Origin: JAAAPF01 sp964481035
GTDB lineage: Bacteria > Pseudomonadota > Alphaproteobacteria > Geminicoccales > Geminicoccaceae
Assembly: GCA_964481035.1 (NCBI GenBank)
Contig: CAYZSE010000061.1
Coordinates: forward strand, 1-19,159
Direction: 5' to 3'
Length of the DNA stretch: 19,159 nt
Positions 7,014 through 13,942 of this stretch are shown one piece after another. A program made the position numbers and the translations under genes. The first letter of the stretch is position 1, and every line of letters starts with the position of its first letter. The notes beneath the pieces are model-generated. The model saw only the letters and a list, made by a program, of their open reading frames with translations. It was not told the DNA's origin and searched no databases.

Positions 7014-7505
7014 ATGATCGGCGATCTCGCCATGCAACTGCTTCAGGCGGTGGTGGCGGTGCAACTCGCGAGCGCGCCGCTACCGGCGGAGCGAACGCGG
7101 GAGGTGTCGTGCCTCGCCCAGAACATCTGGTTCGAGGCGCGCGGCAGCTCGCCGGCCGATCAACGCGCCGTTGCCCATGTCGTTCTCAACCGCGTCGAAA
7201 GCCGTCATTACCCGGACGACATCTGTGAGGTCGTCTGGCAACCGAAGCAGTTCTCATGGACCCACGACGGCCGCTCCGACCGCGTTCGCTTCGGCAACGG
7301 TCGGGACCGCGCGGTCTGGAAGGGCATCGTCGAGACGGCGATGGCGGCCACCGCCGGCACGTCGGTCGATCCGACCGGCGGCGCGACGCACTATCACGCG
7401 GTCTATGTTCGCCCCGCATGGTCGTCGCGGATGCGCGCCCTCACGCGCATCGACGATCACATCTACTATCGACCGCACGGCCGCCGCATCGCGGCGCGGA
7501 GCTGA
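7014..7505 (+). CDS. SleB/CwlJ-type cell wall hydrolase
   Basis: This 163-residue protein belongs to the Hydrolase_2 (SleB) family, whose members cleave peptidoglycan glycan strands. The N-terminus has a short hydrophobic segment (about residues 5-22) suitable as a signal peptide or anchor. The domain runs from CLAQNIWFEAR (33-43), with the probable catalytic glutamate E41, through VAHVVLNRV (53-61), CEVVWQPKQFSW (71-82) and GGATHYHAVYVRPAW (122-136), ending at residue 163. The frame is open back to a GTG at 6918, but GGGAGA eight bases before ATG 7014 and the signal-like sequence that follows favour the shorter start. In alphaproteobacteria, which do not sporulate, these proteins are taken to act in envelope remodelling rather than spore germination. 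It stands alone on the plus strand between leftward neighbours. Confidence 0.9.
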   Translation: MIGDLAMQLLQAVVAVQLASAPLPAERTREVSCLAQNIWFEARGSSPADQRAVAHVVLNRVESRHYPDDICEVVWQPKQFSWTHDGRSDRVRFGNGRDRAVWKGIVETAMAATAGTSVDPTGGATHYHAVYVRPAWSSRMRALTRIDDHIYYRPHGRRIAARS

Positions 7506-7511
7506 CGGCCC

Positions 7512-7769
7512 TCAACGCCAGCGGTCCTCGTCCTTCGGCAAGAGAAAGATCGCCGTGCCCATCGCCAGCGACGCGAACGTCGCGGCGAGCCCGGCGAAGA
7601 GAAGGGCCACGGCGAGCAGCCCGTGCCGGGTCGCCTCGACCAGCGAGCCGATCCCGAAGAGGTCGAACTTGACGATCGCATAGACGATGCAAGCCGCGAC
7701 CATCGCGCCCAGGATGGCGTTTTCCGCCAAGAAGCGAAGGAGGCGCGTGTCGCCTCGAGGTCGGGACAT
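7512..7769 (-). CDS. Small two-helix membrane protein
   Basis: The 85-residue product has two predicted membrane helices (about residues 18-34 and 50-77), a basic N-terminus (MSRPRGDTRLLR) and an acidic-basic C-terminus (KDEDRWR), suggesting an inner-membrane protein with a short loop. I cannot assign a function. It lies 66 bases downstream of gap on the same strand and ends six bases from the convergent SleB-type gene. GGAAGG, nine bases before the ATG, is the likely ribosome site and is buried in the hairpin at 7775-7822, so translation may be reduced unless the hairpin is opened. The composition and hydrophobic pattern look genuine. Confidence 0.75.
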   Translation of the reverse strand: MSRPRGDTRLLRFLAENAILGAMVAACIVYAIVKFDLFGIGSLVEATRHGLLAVALLFAGLAATFASLAMGTAIFLLPKDEDRWR

Positions 7770-7774
7770 GGGCT

Positions 7775-7822
7775 CGGGCCTTCCGCGCGGTGGTTACCGA
7801 CAGATCGCGCGCGAAAGGCCCG
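7775..7822 (-). promoter_or_regulatory. Intergenic hairpin covering a Shine-Dalgarno site
   Basis: Between gap and the small membrane-protein gene, 7775-7782 (CGGGCCTT) pairs perfectly with 7815-7822, and after one mismatch six more G-C pairs form (7784-7789 with 7808-7813), leaving an 18-base loop. There is no following T-tract on the minus strand. The arm nearest the downstream ATG contains GGAAGG (complement of 7779-7784), its only good ribosome site. The structure is seen; its role as a terminator, stabiliser or translation switch is inference. Confidence 0.45.
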
Positions 7823-7835
7823 GGTCAAGGTTCGC

Positions 7836-8858
7836 TCAGAGGCTCGCCATCACCACCGCGGTGTCGGACATGCGCTGCGAGAAGCCCCATTCGTTGTCGT
7901 ACCAGGAAGCGACGCGGACCAGCTCGCCCTCGATGACCTTGATCGAGCTCAGGTCGACCGTCGAGCTCGCCGGGTCGTGATTGTAGTCGGACGAGACCAG
8001 CGGTGCGTTGGTCGCCTCGAGCACGCCCTTGAGCGGCCCTTCGGCGGCGGCCTTGAGCGCCCCGGAAATCTCCTCGACGGACGTCGAGCGACCCGGCACG
8101 AAGGTCAGGTCGACCAGCGAGACGTTGGGCGTCGGGACCCGGATCGCGACACCGTCGAGCTTGCCCTTCAGTTCCGGTAGCACGAGGCCCACCGCCGCCG
8201 CCGCCCCGGTCGAGGTCGGGATCATCGACAGGGCCGCCGCCCGCGCCCGACGCAGGTCGGCGTGGTAGACGTCGAGCACGTTCTGGTCGTTGGTGTAGCT
8301 GTGGATGGTCGTCATGTGCCCGCGGACGATGCCGACGGTGTCGTTGAGCACCTTGGCCACCGGGGCCAGGCAGTTGGTGGTGCACGACGCGTTGGAGACG
8401 ACCGTGTGCCCGGCTTCGAGCTTGGCGTGGTTCACGCCGTAGACGACGGTGAGATCCGCGCCCGGGCCGGGGGCCGAGATCAGCACCTTCTTGCAGCCGG
8501 CGTCGATGTGCCCGGCCGCGGCGTCGCGCTTGGTGAAGATGCCGGTGCACTCCATGACGATGTCGACGCCGAGCGAGCCCCACGGCAGCTTCGCCAGGTC
8601 CCGCTCGCCGAGCACCTTCACCGGCGGCAGGGCTGCGCCGTGCGCGGTGCGGATGTGCATCGCGCCGCCCTCGAGTACGCACTCCCCCGGAAAGCGACCG
8701 TGGACGCTGTCGTAACGAAACAGATGGGCGTTGGTTTCGGCCGGCGCGAGATCATTGATCGCGACGACCTCGACGTCCGTCCGGCCATCTTCGGCGATGG
8801 CGCGGAGTATGTTGCGGCCGATGCGGCCGAACCCGTTGATCGCAACCTTCACTGCCAC
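7836..8858 (-). CDS. gap: Glyceraldehyde-3-phosphate dehydrogenase, type I
   Basis: This 340-residue cytosolic enzyme interconverts glyceraldehyde-3-phosphate and 1,3-bisphosphoglycerate with a nicotinamide cofactor. The Rossmann motif INGFGRIGRN spans residues 7-16. The acidic residue after the second strand (AINDL, D36) fits NAD binding, although alphaproteobacterial relatives are also used in the gluconeogenic/Calvin direction. The catalytic site SNASCTTNC (155-163) has C159, and the partner histidine lies in TTIHSYTND (H186). The SWYDNEWG motif near the end is intact. The start is GTG (8856-8858), preceded by GAGGAGGG at seven-base spacing. It follows tkt on the same strand by 39 bases, a usual operon pair. 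The expected next gene, pgk, is absent and replaced by a small membrane-protein gene. Confidence 0.98.
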   Translation of the reverse strand: MAVKVAINGFGRIGRNILRAIAEDGRTDVEVVAINDLAPAETNAHLFRYDSVHGRFPGECVLEGGAMHIRTAHGAALPPVKVLGERDLAKLPWGSLGVDIVMECTGIFTKRDAAAGHIDAGCKKVLISAPGPGADLTVVYGVNHAKLEAGHTVVSNASCTTNCLAPVAKVLNDTVGIVRGHMTTIHSYTNDQNVLDVYHADLRRARAAALSMIPTSTGAAAAVGLVLPELKGKLDGVAIRVPTPNVSLVDLTFVPGRSTSVEEISGALKAAAEGPLKGVLEATNAPLVSSDYNHDPASSTVDLSSIKVIEGELVRVASWYDNEWGFSQRMSDTAVVMASL

Positions 8859-8897
8859 GGTGGTCCCTCCTCGCTGGCGCCCATGGGCGCAGGGTTC

Positions 8898-10886
8898 TTA
8901 GGCGGCACCTGCCTTGATGCGGGTGCTTGCTCGTCTCACTACCTCGTCGACCGTGATTCCGAAATGAGCGAAGAGTTCCGGTCCCGGCGCCGAGGCGCCG
9001 AAGCCCCGCATGCCGACGACGTCCGCCTCGCTCGCCACGTAACGGGTCCAGCCGAAGGCCGTGGCGGCCTCGATCGCGACGCGCGGGGCACCGCCGAGCA
9101 CCTCGGCACGGTAGGTCGGCTCTTGCGCCTCGAACAGCTCCCAAGACGGCATCGAGACCACGGCGGTGGCGATGCCGGCAGCGTCGAGCCGGGCCTTGGC
9201 CGCGACCGCGAGGCTCACCTCGGAGCCCGTCGCCAGCAGCGTGAGCGCCCGCTCGCCCGGGGCCGGCGCCAGGACGTAAGCGCCCTTCGCCGAGCGATTC
9301 GCCGCCGCGTCGGCGCGCAGCGCGGGCACGTTCTGCCGGGTGAGGGCGAGCACCGACGGCCCGTCGGTGCGGGCCAGGGCCAGCTCCCAGCACTCGGCCG
9401 TCTCGACCGCGTCGGCGGGCCGCAAGACCCAGAGGTTGGGGATGGCGCGTAGCGCCGCGAGGTGCTCGACGGGCTGATGGGTCGGGCCGTCCTCGCCCAG
9501 CCCGATGGAATCATGGGTGAGCACGTGGACGACTCGCAGGCGCATCAGCGCGGCGAGCCGGATGGCCGGGCGGCTGTAGTCGCTGAAGATGAGAAAGGTG
9601 CCGCCGTAGGGGATGACGCCGCCGTGCAGCGCCATGCCGTTCATCGCCGCCGCCATCGCGTGCTCGCGCACGCCGTAATGGACGTACCGCCCGCCGCCGC
9701 TCGGCCCGAAGGTCGCGAGCGCCGCGGTCTTGGTGTTGTTGGAGCCGGTGAGGTCGGCCGAGCCCCCGACCAGCTCGGGGATGGCCTCGATCAGGATCGC
9801 GAGCGCGCGCTGGCTCGCGACCCGGGTGGCGATCATCGGCCGCTCTTGAGCGAGCTCGGCCTTGTAGGCGGCCATCTTCGCCGACCAGTCGGCGGGCAGC
9901 CGCCCGCGCATCGCGGCCTCGAACTCGGCGCGCCGCGGCGACACCTCCAGCCGCGCTCGCCAGGCCTCGCGCCGCGCCCGCCCCCGCGCGCCCGCCGCGC
10001 GCCAGGCGGTGCGGATGTCCTCGGGGATCTCGAACGGCGCGTGCGGCCAGCCGAGGGCGGTGCGGGCGCCCGCGATCTCTTCCTCGCCGAGGGGCGCGCC
10101 GTGCGTGGCCGCCGTGCCGGCCTTGGTCGGCGCGCCGAAGCCGATCGTCGTCCGGCACGCGATCAGGACCGGCGCCGTCGCGCTGCGGGCCCAGGCGAGA
10201 GCCTCGCGGATGGCCGCGGGGTCGTGGCCGTCGATCCGCCGCGTCTGCCAACCGTAGGCAGCGAAGCGGGCGAGGGTGTCGTCGGAGCAGGCGAGCTCGG
10301 TGCTGCCGTCGATGGAGATGTGATTGTCGTCGAACAGCACCACCAGCCGGTCGAGCGTGAGGTGCCCGGCGAGCGAGGCGGCCTCGTGGCTGATGCCCTC
10401 CATGAGGCAGCCGTCGCCGGCCAGGGCCCAGACGTGGTGGTCGACGAGGTCGGCGCCGAAGCGCTCGCGCCCGATCCGTTCGGCGATCGCCATGCCGACG
10501 GCGTTGGCGAGCCCTTGGCCGAGGGGGCCCGTCGTCGTCTCGATGCCGGCGGCGAGGCCGAATTCGGGGTGGCCCGCGGTCTTCGCGCCGAGTTGGCGGA
10601 AGTTGCGCAGCTCCTCGAGGGTCATGTCAGCATAGCCGAGGAGGTGGAGAGCGCCGTAGAGGAGCATCGAGCCGTGGCCGGCGGAGAGCACGAAACGGTC
10701 GCGATCCGGCCACGCCGGGTCGGCCGCATCGAACACCAGCGTCTCGCGGAACAGGATCGTCGCCACGTCGGCCATGCCCATGGGCATGCCGGGGTGACCG
10801 GACTTGGCGCGCTGAACCGCGTCCGCCGCGAGGAAGCGAAGGGCGTTGGCAAGGCTGGCGTGCGCAGCCAAAACAGTCTCGGACAT
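8898..10886 (-). CDS. tkt: Transketolase
   Basis: Transketolase moves two-carbon ketol units between sugar phosphates using thiamine diphosphate and Mg2+, linking the pentose phosphate pathway (or Calvin cycle) to glycolysis. The 662 residues fit the family. Seen in order: SGHPGMPMG (29-37) and LSAGHGSMLLY (67-77), both lining the cofactor site; GHPE (105-108); the ThDP motif from GDGCLMEG (158-165) to DDNHISIDG (186-194); and the pyrimidine domain with YGVREHAM (404-411), whose E408 should be the catalytic glutamate. The C-terminal domain includes LLATGSEVSLA. ATG 10886 is chosen because AAGG lies six bases upstream; an in-frame ATG at 10913 is possible. It heads the tkt-gap pair and is divergent from the zapA cluster, with a 136-base shared promoter region. 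Confidence 0.98.
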   Translation of the reverse strand: MSETVLAAHASLANALRFLAADAVQRAKSGHPGMPMGMADVATILFRETLVFDAADPAWPDRDRFVLSAGHGSMLLYGALHLLGYADMTLEELRNFRQLGAKTAGHPEFGLAAGIETTTGPLGQGLANAVGMAIAERIGRERFGADLVDHHVWALAGDGCLMEGISHEAASLAGHLTLDRLVVLFDDNHISIDGSTELACSDDTLARFAAYGWQTRRIDGHDPAAIREALAWARSATAPVLIACRTTIGFGAPTKAGTAATHGAPLGEEEIAGARTALGWPHAPFEIPEDIRTAWRAAGARGRARREAWRARLEVSPRRAEFEAAMRGRLPADWSAKMAAYKAELAQERPMIATRVASQRALAILIEAIPELVGGSADLTGSNNTKTAALATFGPSGGGRYVHYGVREHAMAAAMNGMALHGGVIPYGGTFLIFSDYSRPAIRLAALMRLRVVHVLTHDSIGLGEDGPTHQPVEHLAALRAIPNLWVLRPADAVETAECWELALARTDGPSVLALTRQNVPALRADAAANRSAKGAYVLAPAPGERALTLLATGSEVSLAVAAKARLDAAGIATAVVSMPSWELFEAQEPTYRAEVLGGAPRVAIEAATAFGWTRYVASEADVVGMRGFGASAPGPELFAHFGITVDEVVRRASTRIKAGAA

Positions 10887-10966
10887 CGTCGACCTTGCAG
10901 ACGAAGCTGGCATGGCGCAGGGCGCCGGCGGGCACGGGGTGGGGCGGGCACCACCAAGGGGGTTCG

Positions 10967-10994
10967 GTTGACGGCTCCAGACGCTTGTGTCAAC
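10967..10994. promoter_or_regulatory. Candidate divergent -35 boxes / dyad between tkt and zapA cluster
   Basis: The 136 bases between the divergent starts (10887-11022) must hold both promoters. A dyad GTTGAC (10967-10972), 16 bases, GTCAAC (10989-10994) supplies TTGACG on the plus strand (10968-10973) and TTGACA on the minus strand (10993-10988), both good -35 matches pointing toward their own genes. Neither has a good -10 at 16-18 bases, so these may be promoter parts or an operator. Confidence 0.25.
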
Positions 10995-11022
10995 TCTCGT
11001 CGCGTGGCGGAGCGCCCGGTTG

Positions 11023-11289
11023 ATGACCGATCAATTGTCCCGACTTGAGACCGCCGAGCGAAGGCTCGATGATGCGATCGCGCGGTTCGAGACGGCTCTG
11101 GCGCGTGTCGGTGGTGGCGCCGATGCAGCGCACGCGGACGGCTCGACGCTCCGCGACGAGTGCGGCCGGCTGACCGACGCGCTCGCCGACGTACGACGCC
11201 GCAACGAAGAGTTGCGCACCTTGTCTCGCGACGCGGCATCGCGTCTCGATCACGCCATATCCCAGATCGACCTGCTCTTGGAGGACTGA
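11023..11289 (+). CDS. DUF4164-like small coiled-coil protein
   Basis: The 88-residue product is almost entirely helical and charged, with heptad-like spacing of Leu/Ile/Ala in two segments (about residues 3-28 and 42-86), so a coiled coil is expected. A small coiled-coil gene of the DUF4164 type is commonly found immediately before zapA in alphaproteobacteria; the assignment rests on position, size and pattern. GGAG lies ten bases before the ATG. A longer in-frame start at 10987 exists but overlaps the probable promoter region. It ends seven bases before zapA, whose ribosome site is in its last codons, so the pair is probably translated from one message. A division-related role is inferred from the neighbour only. 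Confidence 0.75.
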   Translation: MTDQLSRLETAERRLDDAIARFETALARVGGGADAAHADGSTLRDECGRLTDALADVRRRNEELRTLSRDAASRLDHAISQIDLLLED

Positions 11290-11296
11290 GCTGCCG

Positions 11297-11614
11297 ATGG
11301 CCACCATCGACGTCCGTATCCAGGGCCGAACGCACACGCTAAGCTGTGACGATGGGCAGGAGCATCGTCTGCGCCAGGTGGCGCTGTACCTCGACCGACG
11401 GTTGCAGGAGGCGGCGCGCGCTGCGGGCGGGGTCAACGACGCCCGGCTGATGGTGATGACGAGCCTGTTGATCTGTGACGAGCTGGCCGACGCGCGCGAC
11501 GAGATCGAGGGTCTCAAGCGCCGCATCGACGAGGTCGAGGACAAGGCGGCGAGCGCGCTCGACCGCGTCGCCCGGCGGATCGAGGATCTTGCGGGGCGGC
11601 TCGAGACGACATAG
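11297..11614 (+). CDS. zapA: Cell division protein ZapA
   Basis: ZapA binds FtsZ and bundles its filaments at the division ring. The 105-residue protein has the expected layout: an N-terminal strand-rich head (MATIDVRIQGRTHTLSC, 1-17), the conserved EHRLRQVALYLDRRL stretch (22-36), a helix with ARLMVMTSLLICDEL (49-63), then a long charged C-terminal coiled coil for tetramer formation (64-105). GGAGG lies 12 bases upstream, inside the last codons of the preceding gene. The position before the 6S RNA and fau is the classical proteobacterial order and supports the call. Confidence 0.92.
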   Translation: MATIDVRIQGRTHTLSCDDGQEHRLRQVALYLDRRLQEAARAAGGVNDARLMVMTSLLICDELADARDEIEGLKRRIDEVEDKAASALDRVARRIEDLAGRLETT

Positions 11615-11629
11615 GTATTTGGAGCGGCG

Positions 11630-11773
11630 GTGGCTGGCGGGTTCGTCAGGTCGCTGATCATGCACCTGGGCCTAAGTCGTTCCCAAGGGAGCTGTCCCTG
11701 CCGCGGTCCTGGCCGTGGCACTACGGCGCCCACCTGCACTGCAGGTCCCAGGGACGATTGTTGACCAACGGCC
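11630..11773 (+). ncRNA. ssrS: 6S RNA
   Basis: 6S RNA binds the housekeeping RNA polymerase by imitating an open promoter. It is usually encoded between zapA and fau, exactly where this 159-base gap lies. The sequence contains stretches I associate with alphaproteobacterial 6S: CCCAAGGGAGCTGTCCCTG (11682-11700), GGCACTACGGCGCCCACCTG (11717-11736) and TGCAGGTCCCAGGGA (11740-11754). Pairings consistent with the fold are CCTGGG (11665-11670) with CCCAGG (11747-11752), a local ACCTGCA/TGCAGGT repeat (11732-11746), and a closing stem of 11641-11648 with 11762-11769 plus GGC/GCC (11636-11638, 11771-11773). The ends are approximate. The 3' end abuts the fau start codon. Confidence 0.78.
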
Positions 11774-12388
11774 ATGGTGGCTACCGTCGCGCCCAACGCT
11801 CCCGAAGACGATCTCGCCGCCCGCAAGGCCCGGCTGCGGCATCACGCCAAACTCCAGCGTGCGCTCATCTCTCCGGAGCGTCGCGCGGCCGCCTCACATC
11901 GTCTGCGCCGCGCGCTGCACGCGTTTCTCGGCCACCACCGCGGCCGCGCCCTCGCCGGCTTCTGGCCGCTCGGCGGCGAGGTCGACCTGGTCCCGTTGCT
12001 GCACGCTTGGCACGAGGCCGGCGGTGTCGCGCTGCTGCCTCGCGTCGACGGCCCCGGCCGCCCCCTTCGCTTCCTGCGCTGGACGCCCGACACCGTCTTG
12101 CAGGCGGGCGGCTTGGGCGTCGAAGAGCCGCCGGCCGAGGCCGGCGAGCATCGCCCGGACATCGTCCTCACCCCGCTTCTTGCGGTCGATCGCCTAGGCT
12201 ACCGGGTCGGCTACGGCGGCGGCTACTACGACCGCACCCTCGCCGCTCTCGGCGCGGTAGCCGCCGTCGGCGTCGCCTTCGACGTGCAGCGGGTCGACGA
12301 GGTGCCGCGCGGCCCCTACGACGTGCCGTTGACCCACCTCGCCACGGAAAGCGGGATCATGACCTTTCAGCGCAGCGCCGACGCGTGA
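11774..12388 (+). CDS. fau: 5-formyltetrahydrofolate cyclo-ligase
   Basis: This enzyme uses ATP to convert 5-formyl-THF to 5,10-methenyl-THF, returning the inhibitory 5-formyl form to the folate pool. The 204 residues fit the family. Seen are the basic N-terminal helix (ARKARLRHHAKLQRALI), a FWPLGGEVDLVPLL segment (58-71), the VLTPLLAVDRLGYRVGYGGG region (131-150) and GYYDRTL (150-156), the ATP/phosphate-binding signature. No strong ribosome site precedes ATG 11774, which directly follows the probable 6S RNA 3' end; translation may use a processed message or a weak site. The stop overlaps the next gene's GTG start by four bases, so the two are translationally coupled. Placement after zapA and 6S RNA is standard (ygfA/fau). 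Confidence 0.93.
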   Translation: MVATVAPNAPEDDLAARKARLRHHAKLQRALISPERRAAASHRLRRALHAFLGHHRGRALAGFWPLGGEVDLVPLLHAWHEAGGVALLPRVDGPGRPLRFLRWTPDTVLQAGGLGVEEPPAEAGEHRPDIVLTPLLAVDRLGYRVGYGGGYYDRTLAALGAVAAVGVAFDVQRVDEVPRGPYDVPLTHLATESGIMTFQRSADA

Positions 12389-13176
12389 GAATTCTCCACC
12401 TCGGCGATGTCGTCGGCCGCAGCGGTCGCGAGCTCCTGGTGGCGCGCCTGGCGACGCTGCGGCGCGAGTTGCGGGCCGACGTCGTCGTCGTCAACGGTGA
12501 GAACGCCGCCGGCGGATTCGGCATTTCGCCCAAGCTCTGCGAGGAATTCTACGCCGCGGGCACCGATGTCATCACCACGGGCAACCACGTCTGGGATCAG
12601 CGCGAGCTCATCGCCTACATCGACGGCGACGCCCGACTGGTCCGGCCCGCCAACATGGCGCCGAGCACGCCCGGCCGTGGCTGGACGGCGGTCGAGACGC
12701 CGACCGGGGCACGGGTGGTCGTGGTACAGGTGCTCGGTCGCGTCCACATGAAGCCCGCCGACGACCCGTTTCGAACCGTCGATGAGCTGCTGCGACGGTT
12801 TCCGCTCGGCCCCCGGGTCGCCGTGGTCGTCGAGGTCCATGCCGAGATCACCGCGGAGAAGCAGGCCCTCGGACATCATCTCGACGGTCGCGCGACCCTC
12901 GTCGCCGGCACGCACACCCACTGCCCGACCAGCGACGCCCGCATCCTGCCGGGTGGTACCGCCTACGTCACCGACCTCGGCATGTGCGGCGCCTACGACA
13001 GCGTCATCGGCATGGAGAAGTCCGGCGCCGTCGCCCGGTTTCTCACCGACCTGCCGGGACCGCGCCTGGAGCCGGCGGTCGGCGCGCCCGAGCTCTGGGG
13101 CGTGCTGGTCGAGACCGAGCCCGCGAGCGGCCGCGCCGCCGCCGTCGAGCGGGTCCACGTCTCGGATCGAGGCTGA
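12385..13176 (+). CDS. TIGR00282/YmdB-type metallophosphoesterase
   Basis: This 263-residue protein belongs to the TIGR00282 family; Bacillus YmdB members hydrolyse 2',3'-cyclic nucleotides. The GTG start (12385) overlaps the fau stop as GTGA; the frame is open far upstream, but homologues begin with the equivalent of VRILHLGDVVGRSGR. The metal-binding residues are visible: D8, N38-E39-N40 region in VNGENAAGG, N67-H68 in GNHVWD, H152 in VEVHAEITAEK, and H177/H179 in GTHTHCPTSDAR, followed by the family hallmark GGTAYVTDLGMCGAYDSVIG (190-209). At position 150 glutamate replaces the aspartate that I recall as common (DFHAE), which is not a recognised metal ligand. It lies in the zapA-fau operon. 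The family is well assigned; the physiological substrate is not. Confidence 0.93.
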   Translation: MRILHLGDVVGRSGRELLVARLATLRRELRADVVVVNGENAAGGFGISPKLCEEFYAAGTDVITTGNHVWDQRELIAYIDGDARLVRPANMAPSTPGRGWTAVETPTGARVVVVQVLGRVHMKPADDPFRTVDELLRRFPLGPRVAVVVEVHAEITAEKQALGHHLDGRATLVAGTHTHCPTSDARILPGGTAYVTDLGMCGAYDSVIGMEKSGAVARFLTDLPGPRLEPAVGAPELWGVLVETEPASGRAAAVERVHVSDRG

Positions 13177-13182
13177 AGCGCG

Positions 13183-13659
13183 ATGGCGCGCGTTGCCTCG
13201 AAGCTCGGAGCCCTGTCGATGCTCGCTTGGCTCGCCGGCTGCTCGGCCGGCCCCGCCGGGCTCGTCGATCTCGCCGCGCTGGAGCGGCCGACGAGCCCGA
13301 ACACCTACCTGGCCTGTCCGGGCGACCGCACGACGGCCGCCGTGGATCGCGAGCCGCCGGTCTGGCCGCTCGCCGTCGAGGAGCTCGAGCGGGCGTGGCT
13401 CGCGGCCCTGGCCGAGGAGCCGCGCCTCACCCGCCGCGCCGCCGAGCCCGAGGCGCACCGACACCTGTTCGTGCAGCGTACGCCGGTGCTCCGCTTTCCC
13501 GACATCGTCCAGGTCGAGTTCGTCGAGGCGCCGCCAGCGGGGGCGACGGTCTGTGTCTACAGCCGCTCGGTCTACGGCTATTCCGACCTCGGGGCCAATC
13601 GCGCGCGCGTCGAGGACTGGCTCACCCGCTTCGTCCCCCCGCCCGCCGGCGATGCGTGA
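13183..13659 (+). CDS. DUF1499-family lipoprotein
   Basis: The 158-residue product starts with a lipoprotein signal peptide (basic MARVASK, hydrophobic core, lipobox LAGC with C20), so it should be lipid-anchored in the envelope. The mature part carries DUF1499 hallmarks: RPTSPNTYLACP (about 35-46), LRFPDIVQVEF (about 104-114) and YSRSVYGYSDLGANRARVEDWL (split over about 126-148). The family's biochemical role is not known. It starts six bases after the preceding stop, with GAGG upstream, and is probably the last gene of the zapA operon. Confidence 0.88.
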   Translation: MARVASKLGALSMLAWLAGCSAGPAGLVDLAALERPTSPNTYLACPGDRTTAAVDREPPVWPLAVEELERAWLAALAEEPRLTRRAAEPEAHRHLFVQRTPVLRFPDIVQVEFVEAPPAGATVCVYSRSVYGYSDLGANRARVEDWLTRFVPPPAGDA

Positions 13660-13717
13660 CGCGGCGACCGCCGCCTCGGCAGGTCGGATCCCACCGCCAC
13701 GATGGCGTGAATATCGC

Positions 13718-13746
13718 CTGGCCAAGGCCGCGTCTCGCCCTATACC
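13718..13746 (+). promoter_or_regulatory. Candidate promoter for the GMC oxidoreductase unit
   Basis: In the 154-base gap after the DUF1499 gene, CTGGCC (13718-13723) and TATACC (13741-13746) are separated by 17 bases. The -10 matches four of six consensus bases and the -35 three of six. It lies 67 bases upstream of the ATG at 13814. This is a plausible but weak sigma-70-type promoter. Confidence 0.3.
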
Positions 13747-13813
13747 CGTGCCCGGTTCGAGCGAGGCCGCGGGTCGGCCCGGGCCAACGGACCTCTTCGA
13801 GGAGCAGCAGCGC

Positions 13814-13942
13814 ATGCGACGACGAGACTGGCTACGCTATCTGATGATCTTGGCGGTCTTGTCGGGCGTGGGCTCGCGCGCGCGCGGGGCCCGCGGCGCC
13901 GAGCTCCGGGCCGGTTGGGTGCTGCTCCGGACCGATCGCTGA
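13814..13942 (+). CDS. 42-residue Tat-like signal micropeptide coupled to GMC oxidoreductase
   Basis: A short frame with a strong ribosome site (GAGGAG, nine bases before the ATG) encodes 42 residues. The start MRRRDWLRYLMILAVLSG resembles a twin-arginine signal (RR-D-W-L-R, then a hydrophobic core to about residue 20), followed by a basic Gly/Ala-rich stretch and GWVLLRTDR. The stop overlaps the next start as TGATG, so translation is coupled to the GMC oxidoreductase. Gluconate-dehydrogenase-type GMC enzymes are often encoded after a small Tat-exported subunit that carries the flavoprotein to the periplasm. This peptide is in that position but lacks the subunit's body. It may be a truncated remnant, a minimal carrier, or a leader peptide; I cannot decide which. 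Confidence 0.55.
   Translation: MRRRDWLRYLMILAVLSGVGSRARGARGAELRAGWVLLRTDR

Noticed and set aside
8877..8890. 14-base palindrome between tkt and gap as operator or terminator
   Set aside because: It is G-C-rich with no loop and no T-tract; short palindromes of this kind are expected by chance at this base composition.
9462..11048. 528-codon open frame antisense to transketolase
   Set aside because: It is the shadow of tkt with no recognisable domain, and it runs through the divergent promoter region.
11758..12384. Upstream extension of the ymdB-type frame from 11758
   Set aside because: It overlaps fau in another frame and gives an Arg/Pro-rich shadow; homologues start at the GTG at 12385.
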